This document shows positions 26,683 to 36,010 of a stretch of DNA of 64,000 nucleotides, in pieces. A model generated the notes under the pieces. That model saw nothing but the letters and a program-made list of their open reading frames with translations. It ran no database searches and had not been told where the DNA came from. Location of the stretch: NCBI GenBank assembly GCA_020073445.1, contig JAIQFE010000021.1:40816-104815 (forward strand), written 5' to 3'. The position numbers and the translations under genes were made by a program. Numbering within the stretch: the stretch's first letter is position 1; each line of letters begins with the position of its first letter. Source of the DNA: Terriglobia bacterium. Lineage in GTDB: Bacteria > Acidobacteriota > Terriglobia > Bryobacterales > Bryobacteraceae.

Positions 26683-28428
26683 ATGCAAACAGTTGTCGAA
26701 AGACTAGTCGTTTCGGATACAGCCATGAGTACACCGGCCAACAGCCGGCGGCTCATCGCGTTCTTCTGTCTCCTGGCAGTGATGCTCGGAGGACTGGAAG
26801 CGTGGCTGAGCCGCAATGACATGTATTCGGACGGCGTCTCCTATATGGATATCGGCGACGCGGTTTCGGCCGGGCATTGGAACGAAGTGGTCAACGCATA
26901 TTGGAGTCCGCTGTATCCCGTGCTGTTGGGCACCGCGGCGTCTGTTCTGAAACTCTCGGCCGGATGGCAATTCGCGACCGTGCACCTGGTGAACTTCCTG
27001 CTCTATCTGGCGGCACTAGCTTGCTTCCATTGTTTTCTGGTCTCTCTCATCCGGCACAAGGACGGCCGCAAGGGGGATCAATCTCGCGCGTGGTGGATAC
27101 CGGTGGGTTACACACTGTTCCTCTGGACCACCCTACGGCTCATCAGTGTGTCTGTGGTAAGCCCCGATATGGCCGTTGCGACGTGCGTCTACGGCGCCGC
27201 GGCTGCGCTTCTGCGAATCAAGACGGATGGCGGAAAGTTCAAGCACTTCGCCCTGTTGGGCCTGGCGCTGGGGCTCGGCTACCTCGCCAAAGCTCCCATG
27301 TTCCCGATGTCGATGGTCTTCTTGGGCCTGTGCTGGTTCGCCGCGAAGAACTCGCGACGGGCTTTCGGTGGCGTGCTGATCGCTGTCTCCGTATTCGCCG
27401 TGATAGCGGGCCCCTACATCGTGGCGCTTTCGCGCCAGCAAGGCCACATGACCTTCGGGGAAAGCGCGAAGTTGAACTATGGCTGGTACGTGAATCATCT
27501 TCCGCGCTATCACTGGCAGGGCGAGCAGCCTGGTTCCGGGATTCCGGTTCACGCCGATCGGAAGATTTTTGGCGAACCGCCGATCTATACGTTCGAGGAA
27601 CCGGTTCGCGGCACCTATCCGATCTGGAAGGATCCCGCTTATTGGTTCGACGGGGTTCGAACGCGCATCGATCCCAAGGGGAATATCCTCCAGGTGATCG
27701 AGAATAGCGACGTCTACTACGATGTGCTGTTCCGATCGCAGCCGCTATTCGTTCTCGCGTTCGTCACGCTGCTGTTGTGGAGCGGCTCGGTTCGCGAATT
27801 CCCCCGCCGTCTGCTGCGTGAATGGATTCTGTGGGTGCCGCCGTTCTGCGCCTTGTCGATGTTTGCTTTGGTGCACGTGGAAACCAGAATGATCGGAGCC
27901 TACGTTGTGATCCTTTGGCTTGGATTGTTCGCCGCCCTGGCCCTTCCGCCAGGCCGCGTGGTCGCCAGCGTCGCTACCGCCCTTGCCGCTGTTGTGATCG
28001 TTGCTCTGTGCATATCCGATCTCGGCGACATGAAAACGAAGGGCATCGCATTCCTGCTTCGTGGAGACAATTCGTCGTCGGCTCCTCACCAGATCGCGGC
28101 AGGGCTTGGTCGGTTGGGTATTCATCCCGGCGACAGGGTCGCGTGGATCCGGCCCCAACCTTTCGATGCAAAACAAAACTACTATTGGGCGCGGATCGCG
28201 GATGTCCAAATTAGCGCCGAGATTCCGGTCGGCGAAGGCGACAAGTTCTGGAGCGCGCCGGAACCGGTGAAGGAGCAGGCTCTGCAAGCGATGGCGAAAA
28301 CGGGTGTGCGCGCTCTGATCGCAACCTCGATGCCTGCCGGTGCCGTGACCGAAGAATGGCGCCCCCTCGGCAAGACCGGCTATTTCACACTGATGCTCGA
28401 TAGCCGCTCACAGATTTCGAGTAAGTGA
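26683..28428 (+). CDS. Polytopic GT-C-type (ArnT/PMT-like) membrane protein
   Basis: This 581-residue protein has around ten or more hydrophobic segments. An acidic residue lies in the first periplasmic loop, NDMYSDGVSYMDIGDAV near residue 48, as in GT39/GT83-like enzymes that use polyprenyl-phosphate sugars. The stretch AYWSPLYPVLLGTAASVL fits the same group. The C-terminal 120 residues look soluble. The start is ambiguous: ATG 26683 or ATG 26725, neither with a clear ribosome site. It is followed after one base by the deacetylase gene. The donor and acceptor are unknown. Confidence 0.75.
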   Translation: MQTVVERLVVSDTAMSTPANSRRLIAFFCLLAVMLGGLEAWLSRNDMYSDGVSYMDIGDAVSAGHWNEVVNAYWSPLYPVLLGTAASVLKLSAGWQFATVHLVNFLLYLAALACFHCFLVSLIRHKDGRKGDQSRAWWIPVGYTLFLWTTLRLISVSVVSPDMAVATCVYGAAAALLRIKTDGGKFKHFALLGLALGLGYLAKAPMFPMSMVFLGLCWFAAKNSRRAFGGVLIAVSVFAVIAGPYIVALSRQQGHMTFGESAKLNYGWYVNHLPRYHWQGEQPGSGIPVHADRKIFGEPPIYTFEEPVRGTYPIWKDPAYWFDGVRTRIDPKGNILQVIENSDVYYDVLFRSQPLFVLAFVTLLLWSGSVREFPRRLLREWILWVPPFCALSMFALVHVETRMIGAYVVILWLGLFAALALPPGRVVASVATALAAVVIVALCISDLGDMKTKGIAFLLRGDNSSSAPHQIAAGLGRLGIHPGDRVAWIRPQPFDAKQNYYWARIADVQISAEIPVGEGDKFWSAPEPVKEQALQAMAKTGVRALIATSMPAGAVTEEWRPLGKTGYFTLMLDSRSQISSK

Positions 28429-28429
28429 A

Positions 28430-29224
28430 GTGAGATCCAATTCCATGGGAACGCCAGAAATCGCGACGTTTCTTTATCACGAAGTCACGGACGATCCGGC
28501 TAGCTCGGGCTTCCAGCGCCCGGGCGCCCAGGCGTACCGCCATACGGTCGGCGCGTTCAGCGAACATCTGAATCAGATCGCTGCGAGTGGCCGGGCCTCG
28601 CGCCCGGTCGATGAAATCGATTTCGATCACACCGGCCGCTTCCTGATGATCACGTTCGACGATGGTGGAAAGAGCGCTCTGACGGCCTGCGAACAGCTCA
28701 ATGCCCGTAATTGGAAGGGACATTTCTTCGTCATCACTGGGTTAATGGAAGACCGCCTGTTTCTGGATAAGCAAGCCATTCGTTATATCCGAAGCTGCGG
28801 GCACGTGATCGGGAGCCACTCCCACACGCACCCCGATATCTTCCGCAGTCAGTCCCTGGAGAACATGATCGGGGAATGGCGCACCAGCTGTTCGAGGTTG
28901 GCGGATTTGCTCGGCGAATCCTGCCACGTGGCCTCGGTGCCCGGAGGCGACTTATCGCCCCGCGTTATCGAATCAGCCGAGGCCAGTGGGATTCGTTACC
29001 TGTTTACTTCCGAGCCGTGGCTCCGGCCGCGCAGAGTGGGAAAGTGCTGGGTTCTCGGGCGCGTTTGCCCGAAGGCCGGAACGCCACTCGGCCAAATCGC
29101 GAGGCTGGCTCGATTTCAAGGTTGGAAAGAGCAGTTGCTGTCCAGGCGCGCGAAAAACTTCGCTCGGGTAGCTCTGCATCCTTTATATACGTACTATGTC
29201 CGCCGTTCGACCATCCCCTACTAG
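28430..29224 (+). CDS. Polysaccharide deacetylase (NodB-like)
   Basis: This 264-residue carbohydrate esterase 4-like protein has the NodB signatures: MITFDDGGKSAL near residue 66 with the metal and base aspartates, and GSHSHTHPDIF near 126 (HSxxHP). VASVPGGDLSPR near 164 fits the third motif. Family members remove N-acetyl groups from amino sugars. It begins with GTG 28430 or ATG 28445. No signal peptide is seen, so the site of action is unclear. The next gene starts 29 bases before its stop, in another frame. Confidence 0.88.
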   Translation: MRSNSMGTPEIATFLYHEVTDDPASSGFQRPGAQAYRHTVGAFSEHLNQIAASGRASRPVDEIDFDHTGRFLMITFDDGGKSALTACEQLNARNWKGHFFVITGLMEDRLFLDKQAIRYIRSCGHVIGSHSHTHPDIFRSQSLENMIGEWRTSCSRLADLLGESCHVASVPGGDLSPRVIESAEASGIRYLFTSEPWLRPRRVGKCWVLGRVCPKAGTPLGQIARLARFQGWKEQLLSRRAKNFARVALHPLYTYYVRRSTIPY

Positions 29225-30023
29225 CGGCACGGCCCATCGGGTCGTGATTCTGTGTGGTCCTCACACGACCCATAGGAATACCTGCGCCACTCTTATCGAC
29301 GCCGGGCTCAATGTAGTGGGCATCTGCGTGGCGGACCAACGCAAGGCCGGTCTTCCGCTGCCGTATCTGGTCAAGAGCGTTCGCCAAAAAGGGCTGTTGC
29401 CGACGCTTTCCCGGGCGAGCGCCAGGGTCGTGTACCGGCTGATGGATCTGGGCCGGGATCGTGCCGCGATGGCCCGCATTTTCGACGTACCAGCGATTGA
29501 AGCGACGCTCTTTAACTGGAACGGCCCGATTCACAAGACCGAGTCCTTTTCCGCTCCGGAAACGATCGAGTGGCTGAAGGCGATGGAATCCGACATCTTC
29601 GTCGTCCATACCTCCTATTGGGTTGGCAAGAAGGTTCGTAGTTTGCCCCGCACTGGGATTGTGTTGGGCGGACATCCAGGGATTACGCCTCACTATCGCG
29701 GTTCACATTCCGCGTTTTGGGCCATCTATTTCGGTAAGCAGCAGGATGTAGGCTGCACGGCATTTCTGCTGAGCGATGGCGTCGATACCGGCGATATTGT
29801 TGCGCAGGATCGCATCCCGATCGCAGACGACGACAGCTTCATCACTCTCTCCTGGAAAGGTATGAAGCGCACGGCCGAACTTCAGGCGGAAGCGATCGCG
29901 GACTTGGATCGCGGCATTCCCCTGGCTCGCCGAAGCGTGACGATTCCCGCGAACACCGAGTTCGACAATCCGAGACTGAGCGAGTTTCTGCGATATCGTC
30001 TGCGTCAGCAGCGCGTTCGCTAA
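29196..30023 (+). CDS. Formyltransferase-family protein (sugar N-formyltransferase-like)
   Basis: This 275-residue protein resembles the catalytic domain of methionyl-tRNA and sugar N-formyltransferases. It shows IFVVHTSYWVGKKVRSLP near 130, GGHPGITPHYRGSHSAFWAI near 152, and SDGVDTGDIVAQD near 190. In the family the active site is Asn-X-His plus a distant Asp. Here the His and the DTGD Asp are present, but the Asn position holds Gly (LGGHPG, codons GGC GGA CAT). It is too short to include the tRNA-binding domain of Fmt, so a sugar amino group is the likelier acceptor. It overlaps the deacetylase gene by 29 bases. Activity is uncertain because of the missing Asn. Confidence 0.85.
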   Translation: MSAVRPSPTSGTAHRVVILCGPHTTHRNTCATLIDAGLNVVGICVADQRKAGLPLPYLVKSVRQKGLLPTLSRASARVVYRLMDLGRDRAAMARIFDVPAIEATLFNWNGPIHKTESFSAPETIEWLKAMESDIFVVHTSYWVGKKVRSLPRTGIVLGGHPGITPHYRGSHSAFWAIYFGKQQDVGCTAFLLSDGVDTGDIVAQDRIPIADDDSFITLSWKGMKRTAELQAEAIADLDRGIPLARRSVTIPANTEFDNPRLSEFLRYRLRQQRVR

Positions 30024-30041
30024 GCTCGCCACCGAAATCAC

Positions 30042-31454
30042 ATGAAAGCAGTACAGCAAAAGTCGTTTACTGGGCCGATCATCCTGTTGACCATGGTCTG
30101 TTTCTTGATCGTGGGGCTGCTCCCGTTCGCTCCTAGTCCGTTGGGCGATGTGAACTTTCATCAGGAAGCGAAGACGTTGTCCCTGTCCCTCCGTGGAGCA
30201 AGTTCCTGGTCGGATCTCAGGATCAGCCATGCCCCGGGACCGGCGCTGTACTACGCGATTCCGTACCTGTTTGTTCCCGCCGGCGCAAGCGATCATGCCT
30301 ACTGGGTGGCCGCCTGCATCTGGAATTTCTTCTGTACGACCTTAGCCACGCTGCTGGTGTACTTTACGGCGCGGCTGCTGGCGGGCGAACGCGCTGGAAG
30401 GATCGCGGCCATTCTGGTGCTGATTGCTCCGTTTGGCATCTACTACAGCTTCGGCATCGCCGCGGAAACGCCGGCTTTCCTCGGTGCCGCGATCTTCGCG
30501 TACGGATGGGCGAGATACCGGACACATCGAGCGGCTGGAGCGTTCTTGAGCTGCGCGGGATTGATCCTGCTCGTCTTGAACCGGCCGAACACTCTGCCGG
30601 TGGCAGCGCTCGCTGTGCTGATTGCCGCTATCGGTTGGACCAGCAAGTCGTCGATCATGCGCGCCGAATCAAGGCTTGCGCTTCGCTGCGCGCTATTTAC
30701 ATTCGCCGCGGTGATCGTGGCCTCCGCTCTGCTCGCTTTACAGAAAGGCAATGAGGGCCTGCGAGTCCAGACAACGAACATTTACGACATCCTGCTTCAG
30801 GGCAGCTACCAGTTCCGGACCGAGCCGTGGGACTGGCGGAATTGGGGAAAGAACACTCGCGAGGGCAGCCTGGACTATCAAGACTGGTCCGTACAGCGTG
30901 ACCGGCTGTTGAAAGAGTCCCTGGATTCGGGCATTCATTTCCGCGATGTAGAACGCGCGTGGGTCGTCGATGACGTGCTGACCCATCCCCTGCTGCATTT
31001 GCGCGCGACTGCCGTGCGTGTTTTGTCGCAGAACGTTGCGACGGTGAACTCGGTGCACCCTGACTCGTTTGGGATGGGCTCATTCCGGGGCCGCTGGGTC
31101 TTCTTCGGATTTCACGCGCTGTTGAACTTGATCGGCTTGCTGCCGCTGGCTGGCTCGCTGTGGTTTTTCGCCCAGCGCCGCCGCGAGATTCTCAGCTACT
31201 GGACGCTATGGTCGCCCTGGCTGGCTCTGTTCACCTTCCACGCGCTAGTCTACGCCGAACCGCGCTACCTTCTGCCGGGCAGACCGCTGCTTTGCATTAT
31301 GTCGGCGCTGGCATTGACGCAGTATTTAAACTCGCGCGAATCGGCGACATCGAGACACGCGCACGATGGCGCTTTGGTCATGGCGGGCCGCGGCTGGGCC
31401 GCCGACGGTTCGAACGGCGAGCGCGAAGTTATCAGAACGCGGGTCAAGGTTTAG
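30042..31454 (+). CDS. Polytopic GT-C-like (PMT/ArnT-like) membrane protein
   Basis: This 470-residue membrane protein has about ten hydrophobic segments. The first loop has DVNFHQEAKTLSLSLRG with an acidic residue, and SWSDLRISHAPGPALYYAIP, similar to the lipid-linked sugar transferases. LLVYFTARLLAGERAGRIAA and APFGIYYSFGIAAETPAFLG follow the usual GT39 order. A larger loop lies at about 240-330. It is the second of four such proteins in the window; two more follow directly. Donor and acceptor are unknown. Confidence 0.72.
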   Translation: MKAVQQKSFTGPIILLTMVCFLIVGLLPFAPSPLGDVNFHQEAKTLSLSLRGASSWSDLRISHAPGPALYYAIPYLFVPAGASDHAYWVAACIWNFFCTTLATLLVYFTARLLAGERAGRIAAILVLIAPFGIYYSFGIAAETPAFLGAAIFAYGWARYRTHRAAGAFLSCAGLILLVLNRPNTLPVAALAVLIAAIGWTSKSSIMRAESRLALRCALFTFAAVIVASALLALQKGNEGLRVQTTNIYDILLQGSYQFRTEPWDWRNWGKNTREGSLDYQDWSVQRDRLLKESLDSGIHFRDVERAWVVDDVLTHPLLHLRATAVRVLSQNVATVNSVHPDSFGMGSFRGRWVFFGFHALLNLIGLLPLAGSLWFFAQRRREILSYWTLWSPWLALFTFHALVYAEPRYLLPGRPLLCIMSALALTQYLNSRESATSRHAHDGALVMAGRGWAADGSNGEREVIRTRVKV

Positions 31455-31457
31455 ACG

Positions 31458-33143
31458 ATGGTGAAGAGTCCTGATTCCATAGCCGCGGCGGTCGTGGCAA
31501 CCAAACCGAATCCGGTCGAAATCCGCGTGAAGGGGGCGGATCAGCGGGATGGTTGGGACCTGGCCAGCAAGGTCCTTTTCGTTGTGCTGGCGGGGCTGAT
31601 TCTGGCCACCTTTATGGACTACGGCGTCACCTGGGACGAGCCGGTGCAGCATTTCTACGGCGGCACGATCGTCCGCTATTACATCTCTCTGCTTCACGGG
31701 CACTTCGACAAGGGCGCACTGAACGCGGGCGACCTCATTTACTACGGCGGATTCTTCGACACCGTGGCGGTTGCGATCAACGGGATCTCTCCTCTTGGCC
31801 GATATGAAACGCGGCATCTGTTGAACGCGTTGATTGGATTGATCGGCATCATCGGCTGCTGGCGCGTCGGGCGCCTTCTGGGTGGACCGGCGGCAGGTTT
31901 CTGGGCCGCAACGCTGCTTGTGCTCACGCCGCGTTACTACGGACAGATGTTCAACAATCCGAAGGACGTCCCCTTCGCGGTCGGCTACATCTGGGCGATG
32001 TATTACCTGCTGCGCGCTTTGCCGCACCTGCCGCGTGTGCCTCGCGGCATCACGGTGAAGCTCGGTATCGCGATCGGTCTGGCGCTGGGCGTGCGGATCG
32101 GCGGATTACTTCTGCTGGCTTACGTTCTGATGGTAGTGGGGCTGTACGGAATCTTCGCGGCACGGTCCAAGGCGGCCTTCACCGGGCTGGTAAAGTTCGC
32201 TCTGACCGTAATTGGAATTGCTTGGCCGATCATGCTCCTGTGCTGGCCCTGGGCGCAGATGCAGCCATTGACGCGACCATTTGAAGCGCTCTCGCACGTC
32301 ACGCGGTTCCCGTGGTTCGGAGCCGTACTGTTCGAAGGGCAATCGATCCCCGCGGTTCACGAGCCCCGGATCTATATTCTTCGTTGGCTTTCCATCAGCT
32401 TGCCAGAGATCGTGCTTCTATTGGCTGGCGCGGGTCTGCTATGCGCCGTTGTGCTGTTGCTCCGCAAGAATACGTACATGTCGGTGCGGAATTACTACTG
32501 GATGCTCCTGAGTTTCGCCACCCTGTTCCCGCTGCTCTATGTGGTCGCCGTCAGGCCGATTCTCTATGATGCCGATCGCCACTTTGTCTACGTGGTGCTG
32601 CCGTTGGCGTGCTTATGCGGTCTGGTGCTCGCCCGAGGACTGGATTGGGCACGCTCCACGAGCCGCATGGTTTGGGCAGCCGGATTAGTTGCCATCGTCG
32701 GTTATTCGATCTGGCAAGTCAGCGTGATGGTTCGGTTGCATCCCGACGAGTACGTCTACTTCAATCAGACCATCGGAGGGTTGCAGGGAGCGGCCGGCAA
32801 GTTCGAAACGGACTATTGGGGCAACTCGTACAAAGAGGCTGTGAAGGACCTCGTGAAGTATTTGCAGACCAACGAGCCTCAGGGCCGCTACGCGGTCATG
32901 GCGGCCTCCCGGCCCGAGTCGTCGAGCTATTTCCTTCCGTCCTGGATTACGTTCACCAAGAATCCCGAGCAAGCCGATTTCGTCATTTCGACGACACGCT
33001 ACGGGATCGACCAAATCCTCGACGGCCCTGTTCTTCTCACTGTGAAGCGACTGGGCGTACCTCTGGCTGTGGTCAAAGATCGCAGGCACCTGAAGGGTGT
33101 TCCCGTGCCGGGCTGGCCTCCGGTCCTCGCAATTCCTGAGTAG
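31458..33143 (+). CDS. GT39-like polytopic membrane glycosyltransferase
   Basis: This 561-residue protein shows the catalytic first-loop motif most clearly of the four: MDYGVTWDEPVQHFYGG near residue 53, with adjacent Asp-Glu as in protein-mannosyltransferase-like enzymes. GRYETRHLLNALIGL near 114 and LLVLTPRYYGQMFNNPKDVP near 154 also fit. Ten or more hydrophobic segments are visible. The C-terminal 110 residues are soluble. It begins three bases after the previous GT-C gene. It probably transfers a sugar from a polyprenyl phosphate on the periplasmic side; the sugar is unknown. Confidence 0.8.
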   Translation: MVKSPDSIAAAVVATKPNPVEIRVKGADQRDGWDLASKVLFVVLAGLILATFMDYGVTWDEPVQHFYGGTIVRYYISLLHGHFDKGALNAGDLIYYGGFFDTVAVAINGISPLGRYETRHLLNALIGLIGIIGCWRVGRLLGGPAAGFWAATLLVLTPRYYGQMFNNPKDVPFAVGYIWAMYYLLRALPHLPRVPRGITVKLGIAIGLALGVRIGGLLLLAYVLMVVGLYGIFAARSKAAFTGLVKFALTVIGIAWPIMLLCWPWAQMQPLTRPFEALSHVTRFPWFGAVLFEGQSIPAVHEPRIYILRWLSISLPEIVLLLAGAGLLCAVVLLLRKNTYMSVRNYYWMLLSFATLFPLLYVVAVRPILYDADRHFVYVVLPLACLCGLVLARGLDWARSTSRMVWAAGLVAIVGYSIWQVSVMVRLHPDEYVYFNQTIGGLQGAAGKFETDYWGNSYKEAVKDLVKYLQTNEPQGRYAVMAASRPESSSYFLPSWITFTKNPEQADFVISTTRYGIDQILDGPVLLTVKRLGVPLAVVKDRRHLKGVPVPGWPPVLAIPE

Positions 33144-33173
33144 TCGTCTCCGCCTTACAGGCGTGATTCCCCC

Positions 33174-34793
33174 ATGAAGCTCATACGAAACGCTAGTCCG
33201 ATGCTCTTGCTCGCCATCGTGGCCTGGCTTGCCGCAGTAGCGGTTCAGCCGGGGGAACTCGGCTCGATCGACACCAAGCGCAGACTCCAGACGACGCACT
33301 CGTTCTGGACCTCTGAGCCGGCAGTGGCTCCGGGCGATTATCCGAAGTTCGGACTCGTGGGCAGAAACAACGAGATTTATCCGTGGTACGGCATCGGCCA
33401 AGTTCTGGCGATGCTGCCCTCAGATGTCGTTGGTTCCACTCTGGCCAGCAAGATCGCCAGGCCGGCGGACTACGACGAGTTTCGGGAAGTTTTCATCACG
33501 TACACGATTTCGCCGCTCCTCTGCGTCGGGACGGTCTTGCTGGCGTTTCGTTTTCTGATGCTGCTCGACTTCAGCGTGAATCAGGCCGTCGCCGGTGCGC
33601 TTGCATTGTTGTTCGGCACGACGTTTCTCCATTACGCGCAGAACATGATGGAGAACAACCTGATGATGCTGCTCACGCTGGGCGGCTTCTGCTGGCAATA
33701 CGAATGGCTGAGAACCGGGAGGCAGCGGGCATTGCTGTTCGGATCTCTGGCTTTGAGCGCGAATCTCCTGGTCCGCCTCACCACCGGCCTGAACATCATT
33801 GCCACGGCGCTTTTCATCACGCTGTGCATCATCGCGCGGAATCGGACCGAAGCGTTTGCCATGCTCAAGCGCTACGCCGCGATTGTCATCCCTTGCTTCC
33901 TTCTGTTCGTCGCTGCCGACCGGGCCTATCATTTCTACCGCTTCGGTGAATGCTGCAACACCTATATCGATATCTACGCGCAACAGACTAAGCTTCTGGA
34001 TCCCTCGCTGCCTGCGAACTTCCCCTACACGACCCCGTTCTGGACGGGATTCTGGGGCCCGCTGGTCACCTTGGAAAAATCGATGTTCTTGTACGACCCT
34101 CTGCTGATCCTGCTGGCGATCGTGACCTTGATCGCCTGGAAGCGCTTCGGAGCGGAGATGCGAGCTTATCTCGTCTCCACGGCACTCATGCTGCTGGCCT
34201 ACATCGCCTTCCACGCGCGCTTCGACTTCTGGAGCGGCGGCGCCGCGTGGGGCGACCGGTATCTCTCGATACCGGTTCAACTGCTGGCGTTCATGGCGGT
34301 ACCGCTGTTGCTGCGTAACGGCGCTGAGATGGGGCTGGTACTGCGGAAAACCGGCGCGGCGATCGTGGCAGCGGCGGTCGGGGTTCAGCTGTTGTCGGTC
34401 ACCGTGTGGCACCCGCTCGAAATCGAGCAGATGCAAAGCATGGGGAAGCCGGTGTTCATCATCGGGCTGCGCCTGCTGAATACAGTGGCCATCGTGCTGG
34501 GAAAGATGGACGCCTGGCACCTGACCAACATGTACACGAAAGAGTACGGGACCTTCCACGCGAAGACGCTGTACTTCTACCCGTTCATCATTTCGCAGCG
34601 CCACCACATGCCCACCTGGTTCTCAGCCGCGGTTGTCGCCACCTGGATCGCACTAGTGGCGGTCTTGCTATGGGTCCTGTATCAAATCCGTAAACAAGCG
34701 CGGCTGGGCTGGAAAATGCCAGCTGCGTCGCGGCTCACCCTCCGCGTAAATTCAAAACTCTCCACCTTCGAGCATAGTCAGGAGCAAGCATGA
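33174..34793 (+). CDS. Polytopic membrane protein, GT-C-like
   Basis: This 539-residue protein has about ten or more hydrophobic segments. The first loop (about 30-85) is rich in polar residues, and AGALALLFGTTFLHYAQNMM near 140 resembles the GT-C proteins before it. I see no single diagnostic motif, so the glycosyltransferase label is drawn from layout and neighbours. ARFDFWSGGAAWGDRYLSIP near 349 lies in a probable loop. The last 35 residues are basic. It overlaps the GT2 gene that follows by four bases. Confidence 0.65.
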   Translation: MKLIRNASPMLLLAIVAWLAAVAVQPGELGSIDTKRRLQTTHSFWTSEPAVAPGDYPKFGLVGRNNEIYPWYGIGQVLAMLPSDVVGSTLASKIARPADYDEFREVFITYTISPLLCVGTVLLAFRFLMLLDFSVNQAVAGALALLFGTTFLHYAQNMMENNLMMLLTLGGFCWQYEWLRTGRQRALLFGSLALSANLLVRLTTGLNIIATALFITLCIIARNRTEAFAMLKRYAAIVIPCFLLFVAADRAYHFYRFGECCNTYIDIYAQQTKLLDPSLPANFPYTTPFWTGFWGPLVTLEKSMFLYDPLLILLAIVTLIAWKRFGAEMRAYLVSTALMLLAYIAFHARFDFWSGGAAWGDRYLSIPVQLLAFMAVPLLLRNGAEMGLVLRKTGAAIVAAAVGVQLLSVTVWHPLEIEQMQSMGKPVFIIGLRLLNTVAIVLGKMDAWHLTNMYTKEYGTFHAKTLYFYPFIISQRHHMPTWFSAAVVATWIALVAVLLWVLYQIRKQARLGWKMPAASRLTLRVNSKLSTFEHSQEQA

Positions 34794-36010
34794 AACTGCT
34801 GATCGCCATCCCCGCACTCAATGAAGAAGCCGCCATTGAAAGCATCATTCGCCGTTCGCTGGCAGCGCGCGCGTATATCACCGCCAAGTCTTCCGTCACC
34901 GAGGTCGACATCACGGTGGTGAGCGATGGATCGACGGACCGCACCGTGGAGCGCGCGAGCGCGTTTCCGGAAATCAATCTGATCGTGTTCGAAAAGAACC
35001 GTGGTTACGGGGCTGCGATCAAGGAAGCGTGGCGGAGATCGGACGCCGATCTGCTGTCCTTCCTGGACGCCGATGGCACCTGCGATCCGAACTTCTTCAC
35101 CGACCTCTGCAACACACTGGTTCGCGAAGACGCAGACGTCGTGCTCGGGTGCCGCCTGAACTCGCAGAGCCAGATGCCGCTGATCCGCCGGATTGGCAAC
35201 ATGATCTTTGCGACGATCCTGACCCTGTTTTCCTCGAAACGGGTGAAAGACACCGCCAGCGGAATGCGGGTGGTGCGCCGCGATAGCTTGCCCAAGCTGA
35301 TGCCTCTTCCCGACGGCCTTCAGTTTACGCCCGCGATGAGCGCTCGCGCGCTGCTCAGCGGGGAATTGAAGATTACCGAAATCCAGATGCCCTACAAAGA
35401 GCGCACCGGGGAGTCCAAGCTGCGGGTAGGCAAGGACGGCCTGCGATTCCTGAAGGTCATCCTGGAGGGAGCATTTCTGTACCGGCCCGCGCGTCCGCTG
35501 GCGATGGCCGGAGGTTTATGCCTGGCGGCGGCGATCGCACTCATGCTGATGCCGGCACGTTATTACTTGACCCACCACGCGGTCACGGAGTGGATGATTT
35601 ACCGGTTCGTCGTGAGCCATCTGGTTGGCATCAGTGCCGCGCTGCTGCTTTGCGCGAGTTATCTCACCGACCGCATTGTCCAGATCGCGCTTTCGAGTGA
35701 AGCGAGCGACGAGGAAGAGGGCGCTGCCCGCCGTTTCTTCATCAGCGGTTGGTTCTGGTTGGTGCCGTCGGCCCTCACCGCGATTGGCGTTGCGCTGGTT
35801 ATCCCCAGCTTCCTCGAACTCGTTCGGACGGGGGCGACCTACGAACACTGGTCCCGCTTCATCGCCATGTCCTTCTTCTGCTCGGTCGCGTTGATTCTGG
35901 TAGTAACCCGGGCGATCGACTACGTCCTGCAACTGGTGGCAGAACGCTTGGCGTATCTGCACTCGGCGACGCCCGATCGGGCCTACGAAACGGTGGAGGC
36001 ATCCTGGTGA
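34790..36010 (+). CDS. Family 2 glycosyltransferase, polyprenyl-phosphate sugar synthase-like with C-terminal membrane segments
   Basis: This 406-residue protein has an N-terminal GT2 domain of the DPM1/ArnC type: LLIAIPALNEEAAIESII at the start, VVSDGSTDRTVERAS near residue 43, and FLDADGTCDPNFFTDL near 89. MPYKERTGESKLRVGKDGLR near 201 is the usual end of that domain. Residues 230-390 hold about four hydrophobic segments. Enzymes like this load a sugar onto undecaprenyl phosphate, which would feed the GT-C proteins encoded just upstream. It overlaps both neighbours by four bases. Confidence 0.87.
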   Translation: MKLLIAIPALNEEAAIESIIRRSLAARAYITAKSSVTEVDITVVSDGSTDRTVERASAFPEINLIVFEKNRGYGAAIKEAWRRSDADLLSFLDADGTCDPNFFTDLCNTLVREDADVVLGCRLNSQSQMPLIRRIGNMIFATILTLFSSKRVKDTASGMRVVRRDSLPKLMPLPDGLQFTPAMSARALLSGELKITEIQMPYKERTGESKLRVGKDGLRFLKVILEGAFLYRPARPLAMAGGLCLAAAIALMLMPARYYLTHHAVTEWMIYRFVVSHLVGISAALLLCASYLTDRIVQIALSSEASDEEEGAARRFFISGWFWLVPSALTAIGVALVIPSFLELVRTGATYEHWSRFIAMSFFCSVALILVVTRAIDYVLQLVAERLAYLHSATPDRAYETVEASW

